Source: Roseateles violae
GTDB lineage: Bacteria > Pseudomonadota > Gammaproteobacteria > Burkholderiales > Burkholderiaceae_C
Assembly (NCBI RefSeq): GCF_030410485.1
Contig: NZ_JAUHHC010000001.1
Location: 1,116,001 to 1,180,000, forward strand
DNA: 64,000 bases
Direction: 5' to 3'
In this document: piece after piece, positions 41,430 to 52,019 of the stretch
Position numbering within the stretch: position 1 is the first letter of the stretch
Layout of the letters: the number at the start of each line of letters is the position of its first letter
Position numbers and translations under genes: made by a program
Notes under the pieces: model-generated
Databases searched by the model: none
What the model was told of the DNA's origin: nothing
Seen by the model: only the letters and a program-made list of their open reading frames with translations

Positions 41430-44400
41430 TCAATCGGCTCCCGCATGCGCCGTCATCCTTCCCTGCGGCACTTCCCGCATATCCGGCCCCTTGCCGCTGA
41501 AGCGGTCCAGCGCCAGATAGATCACCGGCGTGATGTAGAGCGTCACCGCCTGCGACAGGATCAGGCCGCCGACGACGGCCAGGCCCAGCGGCTGGCGCAG
41601 CTCGGCGCCGGCGCCCAGGCCCAGCGCGATCGGCAGCGCGCCCATCAAGGCGGCCAGCGTCGTCATCATGATCGGGCGGAAGCGCAGAATGCAGGCCTCG
41701 CGGATCGCCTCCGGTGGGCTCATGCCGCCGTTGCGCTGCGCATCGAGCGCGAAGTCGATCATCATGATCGCGTTCTTCTTGACGATGCCGATCAGCATCA
41801 GGATGCCGATCGTCGCGATCAGCGTCAGGTCCATGCCGAAGATCTGCAAGGTGAGCAGCGCGCCGACCGCGGCCGAGGGCAGGCCGGCCAGGATGGTGAT
41901 CGGGTGGATATAGCTCTCGTAGAGCACGCCCAAGAGCACATAGATCACCGCCACCGCCAGGCCGATCAGCAAGAGTTGACCCCCTTGCGAGTCCTGGAAA
42001 ACGGCCGCATCGCCGCCGTAGCTGGTGATGATGGACGAGGGCAGGCCGATCTCCTTCACATAGGCTTCCAGCTGCTTCGTCGCGTCGCCCAGCGGCACGT
42101 TGGGCGCCAGATTGAAGCTCAAGGTGATCGCCTGCAGCTGACCCTGGTGGTTGACCGCCGTCGGCCCGAGGCCGCGCTGCACGCTGGCGAAGGCGGCCAG
42201 CGGCACCTGGGCGCCGTTGCGGCCGCGCAGATAGATCTTGTTGAAGGCGTCCTCGCTCAGGCGATCGGCATCGGTCGCCTCCATGATCACCTGGTAGGTG
42301 TTGCTCTCGGCGTAGATGGACGAGATCTGGCGCTCGCCGAAGGCGTCGTAGAGCGCGTTGCGCAGGTCCTGCATCTGCACGCCGAGGATGGTGGCGCGCT
42401 CGCGGTCGATGATCAGATTGGCCTGCAGGCCGCGCAGCTGCGAATCGCTGGTGACGTCGCGGAACAGCCGCGCATCGCCGCGCAGCTTGTCCTGCAGCTT
42501 GGCGGCCCAGCTGTTGAGCTCGCCGGCGCTGACCGACTGCAGCGTGAACTGGTAGCGGCTCTTGCTCTGCCGGCCGCCCAGCTGCAGGTTCTGCACCGGC
42601 CGCAGATAGACGGCGATGCCGGGCACCGCACGCAGCTCCTTGCGCAGGCCCTCCAGCACCTCCTTCATCGGCGGGCGCTCGGCGCGCGGCTTCAGATTGA
42701 TGAACATGCGGCCGGTGTTGACATTGCCGCCACCCCCGCCGCCGCCGACCGCCGCCGACACGCTGGCCACCGCCGGGTATTTCTGCACGATGGTCGCGAC
42801 GCGCTCCTGCAGCACCGTCATCGCATTGAAGGAGATGTCCTCGGCCGCCTCGGTGCTGGCCTGGATCTGGCCGATGTCCTCCTCGGGGAAGAAACCCTTG
42901 GGGATGGCGATATAGAGCCAGACGGTGGCCGCAAAGCTGGCGACGGCCACGCCCATCACCCAGGCGCGATGGCGCAGCGCCAGGTCCAGGCTGCGCGTGT
43001 ACAGGTCCAGCATCCGGTTGAAGGCGCGCTCGAAGCTCCGGCCGAGCCGGCTCTCCTCCGTCTCGTGGTGGGCCTTGAGGAAACGGCTGCACAGCATCGG
43101 AACCAGGGTCAGCGAGACGCCGGCCGAGACCATGATGGACAGCGAGACGACGACGGCGAACTCGTGGAACAAGAGGCCGATCACGCCGGGCATGAAGAAG
43201 ATCGGGATCAGCACGGCGACCAGCGAGATCGAGATCGACACGATGGTGAAGGACATCTCGCGTGCGCCGCGTATCGCTGCGGCGAAGGGCGCCATGCCGT
43301 CCTCGATATGGCGGTGGATGTTCTCCAGCATCACGATCGCGTCGTCGACGACCAGGCCGACGGCCAAGGTGATGCCCAAGAGCGAGATATTGTCCAGGCT
43401 GTAGCCCAGCGCATAGAGCAGGGTCAGCGCACCGATCAGCGAGATCGGCAGCGACAGGGTCGGGATCAGGGTCGCGACCGCGCGGCGCAGGAACAAAAAG
43501 ATCACCAGCACCACCAGCGCCACCGTCAGCGCCAAGGTGAAGTAGACATCGTGCAGCGACTCGCGGATCGAGACCGAGCGGTCGTTCAAGGTGCTCATCT
43601 GCACCGAGGCGGGCAGCTGGGCCGCGAAGCGCGGCAGCATGGCCTTCACCGCATCGACGACCTTGACCGTGTTGGCGTCCGGCTGGCGCTGCACGGCCAG
43701 CACGATGGAGCGCTCGCCGTTGAAGTTGGAGAACGATTTGACCGTCTCGAAGCTGTCCTGCACATCCGCCACATCGCGCAGAAAGGTCGGCGCGCCGTTG
43801 CGCGTGGCGACGACGATGTCGCCGAACTCCTTGGCATTGCGCAGCTGCTTGTTGGCCTGCACGGTCAGCGTCTGGCGCGTGCCGTCGAGCACGCCGACCG
43901 GCGTGTTCGCATTGGCCCCACGGATCGCCGCCTGCAATTCCTCCAAGGTGATATTGCGCTGGTTCAGCACCTCGTTGCGGACCTTGATCCGCACCGCGAA
44001 ACGCTTCTGGCCGAAGATGCCGACCTGGGCCACGCCGTCGATCGTCGACAGGCTGGGCGTGATCAGGTTCTCGGCGAAGTCGTTCAGCTCCGACAGATTG
44101 ATGGACGGCGAGGTCAGGGCGACCAGCAGCACCGGCGCGTCGGCCGGATTGACCTTGCGATAGCTCGGCGGCGAGGTCATCTCGGTCGGCAGCGCGCGCA
44201 AGGACCGGAACAGCGCCGCCTGCACGTCGACGGCGGCCGCGTCGATGTCGCGCGAGGGGTCGAACTCCAGGGTCAGCGAGGTACTGCCCAGCGTGTTGGT
44301 GGACGAGATCGTCAGCAGGCCGGCGATGGTCGAGAACTGCTTTTCCAGCGGCAGCGCCACCGAGGAGGCCATCGTTTCCGGCGAGGCGCCCGGCAGCGAG

Positions 44401-44546
44401 GCCTGCACATTGATCACCGGCGTGTTGTAGGAGGGCAGGGCCGCGACCGGGATCTTGCCCCAGGCCGCCAGACCGGCGATCACCAGCGCGATATTCAGCA
44501 GCACGGTCATCACCGGCCGCCGGATGAACAGTTCGGTCAGGTTCAT
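41430..44546 (-). CDS. RND multidrug efflux permease
   Basis: A 1038-residue inner-membrane pump of the HAE1/MdtB-AcrB type. Twelve helices in two repeats, each followed by a large periplasmic loop, are visible. The proton-relay acidic pair in helix 4 is present (LAVGLVVDDAIVMLENIHRHI). The N-terminus MNLTELFIRRPVMTVLL is typical. It exports drugs or other hydrophobic compounds with the adaptor encoded just upstream; no outer-membrane channel gene is adjacent, so a shared TolC-like protein is expected. Start overlaps the adaptor stop (ATGA). Confidence 0.93.
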   Translation of the reverse strand: MNLTELFIRRPVMTVLLNIALVIAGLAAWGKIPVAALPSYNTPVINVQASLPGASPETMASSVALPLEKQFSTIAGLLTISSTNTLGSTSLTLEFDPSRDIDAAAVDVQAALFRSLRALPTEMTSPPSYRKVNPADAPVLLVALTSPSINLSELNDFAENLITPSLSTIDGVAQVGIFGQKRFAVRIKVRNEVLNQRNITLEELQAAIRGANANTPVGVLDGTRQTLTVQANKQLRNAKEFGDIVVATRNGAPTFLRDVADVQDSFETVKSFSNFNGERSIVLAVQRQPDANTVKVVDAVKAMLPRFAAQLPASVQMSTLNDRSVSIRESLHDVYFTLALTVALVVLVIFLFLRRAVATLIPTLSLPISLIGALTLLYALGYSLDNISLLGITLAVGLVVDDAIVMLENIHRHIEDGMAPFAAAIRGAREMSFTIVSISISLVAVLIPIFFMPGVIGLLFHEFAVVVSLSIMVSAGVSLTLVPMLCSRFLKAHHETEESRLGRSFERAFNRMLDLYTRSLDLALRHRAWVMGVAVASFAATVWLYIAIPKGFFPEEDIGQIQASTEAAEDISFNAMTVLQERVATIVQKYPAVASVSAAVGGGGGGGNVNTGRMFINLKPRAERPPMKEVLEGLRKELRAVPGIAVYLRPVQNLQLGGRQSKSRYQFTLQSVSAGELNSWAAKLQDKLRGDARLFRDVTSDSQLRGLQANLIIDRERATILGVQMQDLRNALYDAFGERQISSIYAESNTYQVIMEATDADRLSEDAFNKIYLRGRNGAQVPLAAFASVQRGLGPTAVNHQGQLQAITLSFNLAPNVPLGDATKQLEAYVKEIGLPSSIITSYGGDAAVFQDSQGGQLLLIGLAVAVIYVLLGVLYESYIHPITILAGLPSAAVGALLTLQIFGMDLTLIATIGILMLIGIVKKNAIMMIDFALDAQRNGGMSPPEAIREACILRFRPIMMTTLAALMGALPIALGLGAGAELRQPLGLAVVGGLILSQAVTLYITPVIYLALDRFSGKGPDMREVPQGRMTAHAGAD

Positions 44547-45832
44547 GGTGCGCTTGCTCCGGAGGAGGCTGGCGCAGAGGCCGTTGCCGCCGCATCCTGC
44601 GCCGAGGCCGCGCGGCGCGCCGCCTGCGCGGCCGGATTGATTGCCGCCGGCTGCTCGCGCACCGGCGTGCCGGGGCGCAGGTTTTGGCGGCCGTCCAGCA
44701 CCACCTTGGCGCCGGCCTCGATGCCGTCGACCACGGCCAGCTCGCCAAAGGGGTAGCGCAGCTGGATGGTCTTCAGCTGGGCCTGCTTGTTCTCGTCGAC
44801 GATGTAGACCACGCGCTCATTGCCGCGCTGGATGATGGCCGCCTGCGGGATCACGACCGCGTCCTTGATCGTGCGCAGAATCATCCGCATGCGCACATAC
44901 TGGCCCGGCCACAGCGTCTGCTGCTTGTTGTCGAACTCGGCCTTGACCTTGATGGTGCCGGTGGCCGTGTCGACCAGGTTGTCGACGAAGCTCACGCGGC
45001 CGCGCGCCGGCTCCGAGGCCGGGCGCGCGCCGGGCAGCAGCACCTGCGCCTCCAGCGGTCGCGGCGCCGCGCCGCTCGCGCCACCGCGGGTCGCCTGCAG
45101 CAGCGGCGCCAGCTGCGACTCGGGCAGCGCGAAGCTGACGCTGATCGGGTCCAGCTGGGCGATGCTGACCAGGGGCAGGGCCGTCGAATTGGCCTGCACC
45201 AGGCTGCCGGCGACGACGTTGACGACGCCGGCGCGGCCGGACAGCGGCGCGCGGATCTCGTTGTAGCTGAGCGCGACCTGGGCCGCCTGCACGGCCGCCT
45301 GGTCCGACTGCAGCAGCGCGCGCTGCGCGTCGAGGTTGGCGAAGGCGGTGTCGACCGCGTTCTGCGCAATGAAGTTCTGCGCGCGCAGTTCCTGGGCGCG
45401 CTGGTACTGGCGCTCCAGATCGTTCAGGGTGGCGCGGTCGCGCGCCAGCTGGGCGCGGGCCTTGTCCAGATTGGCGCGGTCGGCGCGGTCGTCGAAGCGG
45501 AACAGCAGATCGCCCTTGCGGACGCTCTGGCCGTCTCGGATCAAGACCTCCTTGACCGTGCTGGTCGTTTGCGCGCGCAGGTCGACGGTGTTCAGCGCGG
45601 CGACGGTGCCGCTGGCCTCGATGCTGACCGGCACCTCCTGCTTCTGTGCGCTGATCACCCCGACCGATTGCGTCGCCGGCCGGCCGCCGGGCCCGCTGGC
45701 CGCCTGCGCGGAGGCGGCGGCATTGCCGCTGGCGGCACCCGCCTCCGGCGCGGCACGATTGTTCTTCCACCACCAGCCGCCGGCGGCCAGGGCGATCGCG
45801 ATCAGGGACAGGGTCAGCAGCTTACGGGACAT
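44543..45832 (-). CDS. RND efflux periplasmic adaptor
   Basis: A 429-residue membrane-fusion protein. The N-terminal anchor is MSRKLLTLSLIAIALAAGGWWW (uncleaved or cleaved membrane segment, no lipobox). The barrel-sandwich hybrid domain reads VSIEASGTVAALNTVDLRAQTTSTV and later NEIRAPLSGRAGVVNVVAGSLV, flanking a coiled-coil hairpin (about 110-185). The tail after about residue 390 is Ala/Pro-rich and unusual. The ATG at 45832 is preferred over one at 45916, which would add a long non-native tail. It couples to the RND permease. Confidence 0.92.
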   Translation of the reverse strand: MSRKLLTLSLIAIALAAGGWWWKNNRAAPEAGAASGNAAASAQAASGPGGRPATQSVGVISAQKQEVPVSIEASGTVAALNTVDLRAQTTSTVKEVLIRDGQSVRKGDLLFRFDDRADRANLDKARAQLARDRATLNDLERQYQRAQELRAQNFIAQNAVDTAFANLDAQRALLQSDQAAVQAAQVALSYNEIRAPLSGRAGVVNVVAGSLVQANSTALPLVSIAQLDPISVSFALPESQLAPLLQATRGGASGAAPRPLEAQVLLPGARPASEPARGRVSFVDNLVDTATGTIKVKAEFDNKQQTLWPGQYVRMRMILRTIKDAVVIPQAAIIQRGNERVVYIVDENKQAQLKTIQLRYPFGELAVVDGIEAGAKVVLDGRQNLRPGTPVREQPAAINPAAQAARRAASAQDAAATASAPASSGASAP

Positions 45833-46002
45833 TTCCAGCTTTCGAGTTCTTGCGGCGAGCGGGGACGGCAGGGCGAGCGCCGTCACGGGCGCAAGCTTAA
45901 GCGCCGGTGCCGGCATTCATATTGCCGTCCGGTTAAGCGCCGCCGCCCTGCCGCCGCCGATTGGACGCCGGCAAGGGGCGCACCGCCAGAGAGGAATCCC
46001 GC

Positions 46003-46961
<959 letters not shown>

Positions 46962-46965
<4 letters not shown>

Positions 46966-47879
46966 GGATGGTGTGCTTCGAGGTGTTCGGCCAGCCAGGC
47001 GGGGCTCAAACCCGGGTGGACGGTGGCGGTGGTCTGCAGGGTCAGCGCGGCCAGTTCGAGGCCGACCCGGCAGGCGCTGGCCAGCGGCAGACGCGTCAGC
47101 GACGCGCAGATGCCGGCGGCCAGCGCGTCGCCGGCGCCGGTGACGTCGACGATGGTCGCGACGGGCGGGGCCGGCAGCTGCTGGGCTGCCTGTCCGGCTT
47201 CGCTGCACAGCAGGCCAGACCCGCCGGCCGTCACGACGATCTGGCGCAGGCCGCGGCGCTGCAAGTCGGCCAGGCGCGCTTCATCATCGGCCGCGCCGGG
47301 CAGCAGCGCGCGCAGCTCGCCGCGGTTCAGGATCAGGCATTGCAGGCCGTGCAGATCGGCCGGCAGCCGCGCCATCTTAGGTTCGGACACGGCGACGGCG
47401 ATCACCGCCAGGCCGGCCTCGCGCGCCCGGGCCAGCAGGGCCGCGATGCTGGCGGCGGGCAGGTTCAGATCCAGCACCAGCGTCGCCTCGGCCGGCAGTG
47501 CGCAGTCGCGCAGGAAGTCCGGCGTCAGGCGATCGGCCAGCGGCATCGCCGCCAGCGCCAGCAGCATCTGGCCGCCGGCATCGAGCACGGCCGTGTAGCT
47601 GCCGGTCGGCTCGCCCGGCGCGAGCAGGCTGCCGTCGCTCGACAGGCCGGCCTCGGCCGCATGGGCCAGCAGGGCCCGGCCGGCCGCATCGTCGCCGACG
47701 GCGGTGATCAACCGGGTCGGCAGGCCCAGCCGGGCCAGGTTCTCGGCCACATTGCGGGCGACGCCGCCGAAGGCCTCCAGCTGCACGGCCGGGTTCGAGC
47801 TGCCCATGGTCAGCGCCTCGCGGCTGCGCAGCTTGCGATCGATATTGGCGCCGCCGATGCAGACGATGGAAGGAATCAT
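46962..47879 (-). CDS. psuK: PfkB-family pseudouridine kinase
   Basis: A 305-residue PfkB-type kinase. The first block CIGGANIDRKLRS, then EAFGGVARNVAENLARLG, and the ATP/catalytic motif VDVTGAGDALAAG with Asp as base (about residues 245-257) are all present. It phosphorylates the 5'-hydroxyl of pseudouridine for the following glycosidase PsuG. The gene lies 43 bases downstream of the LysR gene in the same direction. Confidence 0.92.
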
Positions 47880-47922
47880 GGCGGCAGTATAGAAACGCCT
47901 GCCGCCGAGCCCGGCCGGCGGC

Positions 47923-48840
47923 TCAGGGCGGGGCCGGCAGATTGACCGTGGCCGCCACCTCGCGCACGCAGGCGATTGCGCGCTGTGCCATCGGCGAGGG
48001 CGTGCGGTTGCGCAAGGTCACCAGACCCATGTCCGAATAGACGGCCGGCAGGTCGCTCAGTTCGAGCGGCACCAGCGTGCCGGCGCGCACATCGTCGGCC
48101 ACGGCGGCATCCGAGGTCGCGCAGACGGTGTCGCTGCTCAGCGCCAGGCTGCGCAGCAGCGAGAGGTCGTCGCATTCGAGGGCCAGCGCCATCTCGTCGG
48201 CGGCGCTGCGGCCGAGCAGCCGGGCCAGCAGGGCCTTGACCGGGCCCGGCACCTTGATGGCCGCCAGACCGTAGTGCCAGGCCTCGAGGAAGCTGCAGCG
48301 CCGCCCGGCCAGTGGGTGGCCGGCGCGCACGAAGAGATGGGCGCTCTGCCGGCCCAGCGATTTGATCTCGATCCGCGGGTCCGGCGGGATGTCGCGCACC
48401 TCGGCGACGAAGAATTCGATGTCCTCGGCCCGCAGCCGCTCCAGCAGCAACTGCCAGTTGTTCATCTCCAGGCGCAGGCAGACGCCCGGATGCGCGCGCC
48501 GCAGCCGCGAGATCACGGCCGGCATGATGGTCGCGGCCGGAAAGGGGCCGGCGCCGAAGGCCGTGTCCCCGAGCTCGCTATCGCGGTAGAGCAGGGCGTC
48601 GCGCTGCAGGCAGCGGGCATCGAACAGTAGGCGCCGGGCTCGCGTGATCAGGAAGTCGCCCGCCGGTGTCGGCTTGACGTCTCCGGTCTCGCGGTCGAAC
48701 AGCCGCATGCCCAGCTCCTGCTCGATCGCCTGGATGCTGCGGCTGAAAGCCGGCTGGCTGAGGTGCACGCGCTCCGCCGCGCGCGCGAAATGGCGGGTGT
48801 CGGCCAGAGCCACCAGATGTCCGAGACGCTTCAGATCCAT
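47923..48840 (-). CDS. LysR family transcriptional regulator
   Basis: A 305-residue regulator. The winged helix-turn-helix (MDLKRLGHLVALADTRHFARAAERVHLSQPAFSRSIQAIEQEL) covers residues 1-65, followed by a substrate-binding-like effector domain. Divergent from the sterol desaturase gene across 110 bases that contain a TCAATG-N9-CATTGA dyad and further CATTG units, which identifies this regulator as the likely activator of the desaturase-ALDH-SDR set. It also lies 43 bases before psuK on the same strand, so a link to pseudouridine catabolism is a weaker alternative. Confidence 0.92.
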   Translation of the reverse strand: MDLKRLGHLVALADTRHFARAAERVHLSQPAFSRSIQAIEQELGMRLFDRETGDVKPTPAGDFLITRARRLLFDARCLQRDALLYRDSELGDTAFGAGPFPAATIMPAVISRLRRAHPGVCLRLEMNNWQLLLERLRAEDIEFFVAEVRDIPPDPRIEIKSLGRQSAHLFVRAGHPLAGRRCSFLEAWHYGLAAIKVPGPVKALLARLLGRSAADEMALALECDDLSLLRSLALSSDTVCATSDAAVADDVRAGTLVPLELSDLPAVYSDMGLVTLRNRTPSPMAQRAIACVREVAATVNLPAPP

Positions 48841-48843
48841 GGC

Positions 48844-48895
48844 TCAATGCTCAGTGTGCATTGAGATATTGTCAACATTGCATTGGACACATTGA
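48844..48895. promoter_or_regulatory. LysR-type operator region with CATTG repeats
   Basis: TCAATG (48844-48849) and CATTGA (48859-48864) form a 6-bp dyad around nine bases, the T-N11-A geometry of LysR sites. Further CATTG copies start at 48876, 48881 and 48890. The dyad sits just upstream of the LysR gene start (autoregulation), and the extra copies lie toward the desaturase gene, as expected for an activation site. Confidence 0.6.
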
Positions 48896-48950
48896 AGGCC
48901 GCCGCCGATAAATAGAGCACCCATCACCCCCAAAACCGGAGACGGCATCG

Positions 48951-49838
48951 ATGAGTCCCTTGCTCCAGAACAGCCTGATCGTGACGCTGATCCTCGGCTT
49001 CGCGCTGATGGAATACACGAGCCGACGCTACCGGACGAAGGTGGCGGCCAACGCCAGCGCGAACGACACCAAGCTGGAACTGCTGATGTTCCTGAGCCTG
49101 GTCGCGATTGCCCAGCCGGTGGCGCTGCTGGGCAGCAATGCGCTGTGCACCTGGCTGATGCCGGCCCAGCGCGGCGCCTGGGAGGGCCTGCCCTGGTGGG
49201 CGGCGGTCGGCGTCTTCCTGGTCGCCGACGACATGACGCAGTACTGGTGGCACCGGATATCCCACACACCGCTGCTGTGGCCGCTGCACCGCGCCCACCA
49301 CTCGGCCAAGTACATGAGCATCCGCGTCACCTACCGCAACAACTTCTTCTACTACCTGCTGATGCCGGGCCTGTGGATGGCGGGCGTGCTGATCTTCCTT
49401 GGCCTGGGCAAGGTCTACACGGGCTATATCGTCGTCAAGATCGCCGTCATCCTCGGCGCGCATTGCGCCTGGGCCTGGGACGAGCCGCTGTACCGCATCA
49501 AGGCGCTGCAGCCCATCATGTGGGTCGTCGAGCGCACGATCTCGACGCCGGCCACGCACTGGGCGCATCACGCGCTGACCAATGACGACGGCGTCGGCCA
49601 CTACAAGGGCAATTTCGGCAATCTGCTGTTCTTCTGGGACGTGCTGTTCGGCAGCGCCCACATCACGCGCCGCTATCCGGCCGCCGTCGGCCTGCACGAC
49701 GACCGCCTGTTCGGCGACGAGCACTGGGCCGACCAGATGTTCTATCCGCTGGCGCAATCGACGCGCGAGCACAGCGCCTTGCGCCCGGGCGCCCGGCAGT
49801 ACGAGCCGCCGGCCGGCGCCGGGGCTTCGCAGGCATGA
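48951..49838 (+). CDS. Sterol desaturase/fatty acid hydroxylase family membrane protein
   Basis: A 295-residue integral membrane di-iron enzyme. It has the eight-histidine pattern: HRISH (101-105), HRAHH (113-117) and HWAHH (203-207). Hydrophobic helices cover about residues 8-20, 42-60, 85-98, 130-175. The family hydroxylates or desaturates sterols, fatty acids or carotenoids; the substrate here is unknown. It overlaps the following aldehyde dehydrogenase gene (ATGA), and is divergent from the LysR regulator. Confidence 0.9.
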   Translation: MSPLLQNSLIVTLILGFALMEYTSRRYRTKVAANASANDTKLELLMFLSLVAIAQPVALLGSNALCTWLMPAQRGAWEGLPWWAAVGVFLVADDMTQYWWHRISHTPLLWPLHRAHHSAKYMSIRVTYRNNFFYYLLMPGLWMAGVLIFLGLGKVYTGYIVVKIAVILGAHCAWAWDEPLYRIKALQPIMWVVERTISTPATHWAHHALTNDDGVGHYKGNFGNLLFFWDVLFGSAHITRRYPAAVGLHDDRLFGDEHWADQMFYPLAQSTREHSALRPGARQYEPPAGAGASQA

Positions 49839-51280
49839 GCGGGCGCAGTCCCGCCGCCGACGCCGCCGCGCGCGTCGCCGATGTCTTTGCCGATCAGCAG
49901 CAGGCCTTTGACGCCCACCCGTTTCCGCCGGCCGAGGAGCGGCTGGCCCAGCTGCGCGCGCTGAAGCGCCAGCTCTCGCGCTACCAGGATCTGCTGGCCG
50001 GGGCGATGGGCCGCGACTTCGGCGGGCGTTCGCCCAGCGAGTCGATGATGCTGGATGTGCTGCCGACGACGCTGGCGATCAATCATGCGATCGCCCATCT
50101 GCGCCGCTGGATGAGGCCGAGCCGGCGCGCGACCGAGCTGCTCTTCCTCTCGAACCGCCTGCGCGTTCATTACCAGCCCAAGGGCGTGGTCGGTGTGATC
50201 GCGACCTGGAACTTCCCGGTCTATCTGTCGCTGGGCCCGCTGGCGGCGGCGCTGGCCGCCGGCAACCGCGTGATGCTGAAGATGCCGGAGCAGACGCCGG
50301 CGACCAATGCGGTGCTCAAGCGCCTGCTGGCCGAGGTCTTCGACGAGCGCCAGGTGGCGCTGATCGGCGGCGAGCTGGAGGACCCGAATGTCTTCTCCTC
50401 GCTGCCCTTCAACCACATCGTCTTCACCGGCTCGCCGGCCGTCGGCCGCATCGTGATGCGCCAGGCGGCGCAGCACCTGACCCCGGTCACGCTGGAGCTG
50501 GGCGGCAAGTCGCCCGCGGTCGTGATGCGCGGCTACCCGCTGCGCGAGGCGGCGCTGCGCATCGCCCATGGCAAGGGCACGAACTGCGGCCAGATCTGCG
50601 TGGCGCCGGACTATGCGCTGCTGCCGCGCGAGCAGCTGGCGGCCTTCGCCGCCGAGCTGAAGACTGCCTTTGCGCGCCTGTATGGCCCGCGCGCCGAGCA
50701 GAGCGCCGATTACACCTCCATCGCCAGCCAGCGCCAGGCCGCGCGCATCGCGGCCCTGCTCGACGATGCGCGCGCCAAGGGCGCGGAGATCATGCCCTGC
50801 GGCGAGGTGAGCGATCCGCGCCGGCTGCCGCTGCACCTCGTCAGCGGCTGCACGCCGGAGATGGCCCTGATGCGGGAAGAGATCTTCGGGCCCATCCTGC
50901 CGGTGCTGCCCTACGACACGCTGGACGAGGCGATCGCCTTCATCCGCGCCCGCCCGCGGCCGCTGGCGCTGTACTGCTTCGGCCACGATGCGGCGGCACG
51001 CGAGGAACTGCTGCGGCGCACCCACTCCGGCGGCGTGACCATCAACGACTGGGGCTGGCATGCGGTCAACCACGACGCCCCGTTCGGCGGTGTCGGCAAC
51101 TCGGGCATCGGCAGCTACCATGGCGTCGAGGGCTTTCGCGAGCTCTCGCATGCGCGCACGGTGTTCAAGCGCCATCGCTGGTTCCCCATCGATTTGTTCT
51201 ATCCGCCTTATGGCGGACTCGTGCAGCGCCTGGCGCTGAAGTTCTTCATCGGCCGCGGCGACGCGGCGCTCAAACCTTGA
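49835..51280 (+). CDS. Aldehyde dehydrogenase (coniferyl-aldehyde-dehydrogenase type)
   Basis: A 481-residue NAD(P)-dependent aldehyde dehydrogenase. NAD site IATWNFPVYLSLGPLAAALAAGN, the general base Glu221 in LELGGKSP, and the catalytic Cys255 in CGQICVAPDY match the class-3/coniferyl aldehyde subgroup (PDY following the Cys). It oxidises an aldehyde to the acid, probably one made from the desaturase product or by the following SDR. The start shares ATGA with the desaturase stop; the SDR gene begins 10 bases after its stop. Confidence 0.92.
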   Translation: MSGRSPAADAAARVADVFADQQQAFDAHPFPPAEERLAQLRALKRQLSRYQDLLAGAMGRDFGGRSPSESMMLDVLPTTLAINHAIAHLRRWMRPSRRATELLFLSNRLRVHYQPKGVVGVIATWNFPVYLSLGPLAAALAAGNRVMLKMPEQTPATNAVLKRLLAEVFDERQVALIGGELEDPNVFSSLPFNHIVFTGSPAVGRIVMRQAAQHLTPVTLELGGKSPAVVMRGYPLREAALRIAHGKGTNCGQICVAPDYALLPREQLAAFAAELKTAFARLYGPRAEQSADYTSIASQRQAARIAALLDDARAKGAEIMPCGEVSDPRRLPLHLVSGCTPEMALMREEIFGPILPVLPYDTLDEAIAFIRARPRPLALYCFGHDAAAREELLRRTHSGGVTINDWGWHAVNHDAPFGGVGNSGIGSYHGVEGFRELSHARTVFKRHRWFPIDLFYPPYGGLVQRLALKFFIGRGDAALKP

Positions 51281-51290
51281 TGTGATCGGC

Positions 51291-51986
51291 ATGCAAGCAA
51301 CACTCGAAGGCAGGCGCATCGCCGTGACCGGCGGCTTCGGCGCGCTCGGCCGCGCGCTGGCCCAGGTGCTCGACGCCGCCGGCGCGCGCGTCGCCCTGCT
51401 CGACCGGGCGGCCCTGCCGGCCGGCCTGCCGGCCCGCTTCGTCGCGCTGGGCGGCGTCGATCTCAGCGAGGCAGCGCATGCACGCGCGGCGCTGGACCAG
51501 GCGGCGAGCCGGCTCGGCGGCCTCGACGGCCTCGCCAATGTGGCCGGCGGCTTCCTGTGGGAGACCGTCGAGAGCGGCGGCATCGAGAGCTGGGATCGGA
51601 TGCAGGCGATCAATCTGCGCACGGCCCTGCTGGCCTCGCAGGCGGCGCTGCCGCATCTGCTCGCCGCGGGCGGTGGTCGCATCGTCAATGTGGGCTCGGG
51701 CGGTGCGCAGCAGGCGGGCCTGGGCATGGGCGCCTACGCGGCGGCCAAGGCCGGCGTCGCCCGGCTGACCGAGGCGATGGCCGAGGAGTTCAAGGACCGG
51801 GGCCTGAACGTCAACGCGGTGCTGCCGGGCATGCTCGACACGCCGGCCAACCGCGCCGAGATGCCGCAGGCCGACTTCACGCGCTGGGTCGCGCCCGAGG
51901 CGCTGGCACAGGTGATGGCCTTCCTGCTCTAGGACGCCGCGGCGGCCGTCAACGGCGCGCTGATTCCGGTCAAGGGGCGGGGCTGA
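51291..51986 (+). pseudogene. Short-chain dehydrogenase/reductase with premature TAG
   Basis: An SDR with Rossmann motif VTGGFGALGRAL (about 11-22), NVAGG, catalytic Tyr-Lys in GAYAAAKAGVARL. The frame ends at TAG 51930-51932, but the same frame continues 17 more codons, DAAAAVNGALIPVKGRG, then TGA at 51984-51986. That tail is the normal last strand of SDRs (DAARAVNGALIPV type), so the TAG replaces a codon such as TCG (Ser). Without readthrough the protein is 213 residues and lacks the C-terminal strand needed for fold and dimer. A GTG at 51282 is an alternative start. It is the third gene of the desaturase set. Confidence 0.78.
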
Positions 51987-52019
51987 GCCAGGCCCCGCCC
52001 ACCAGCGCTCAGCCCTTCA

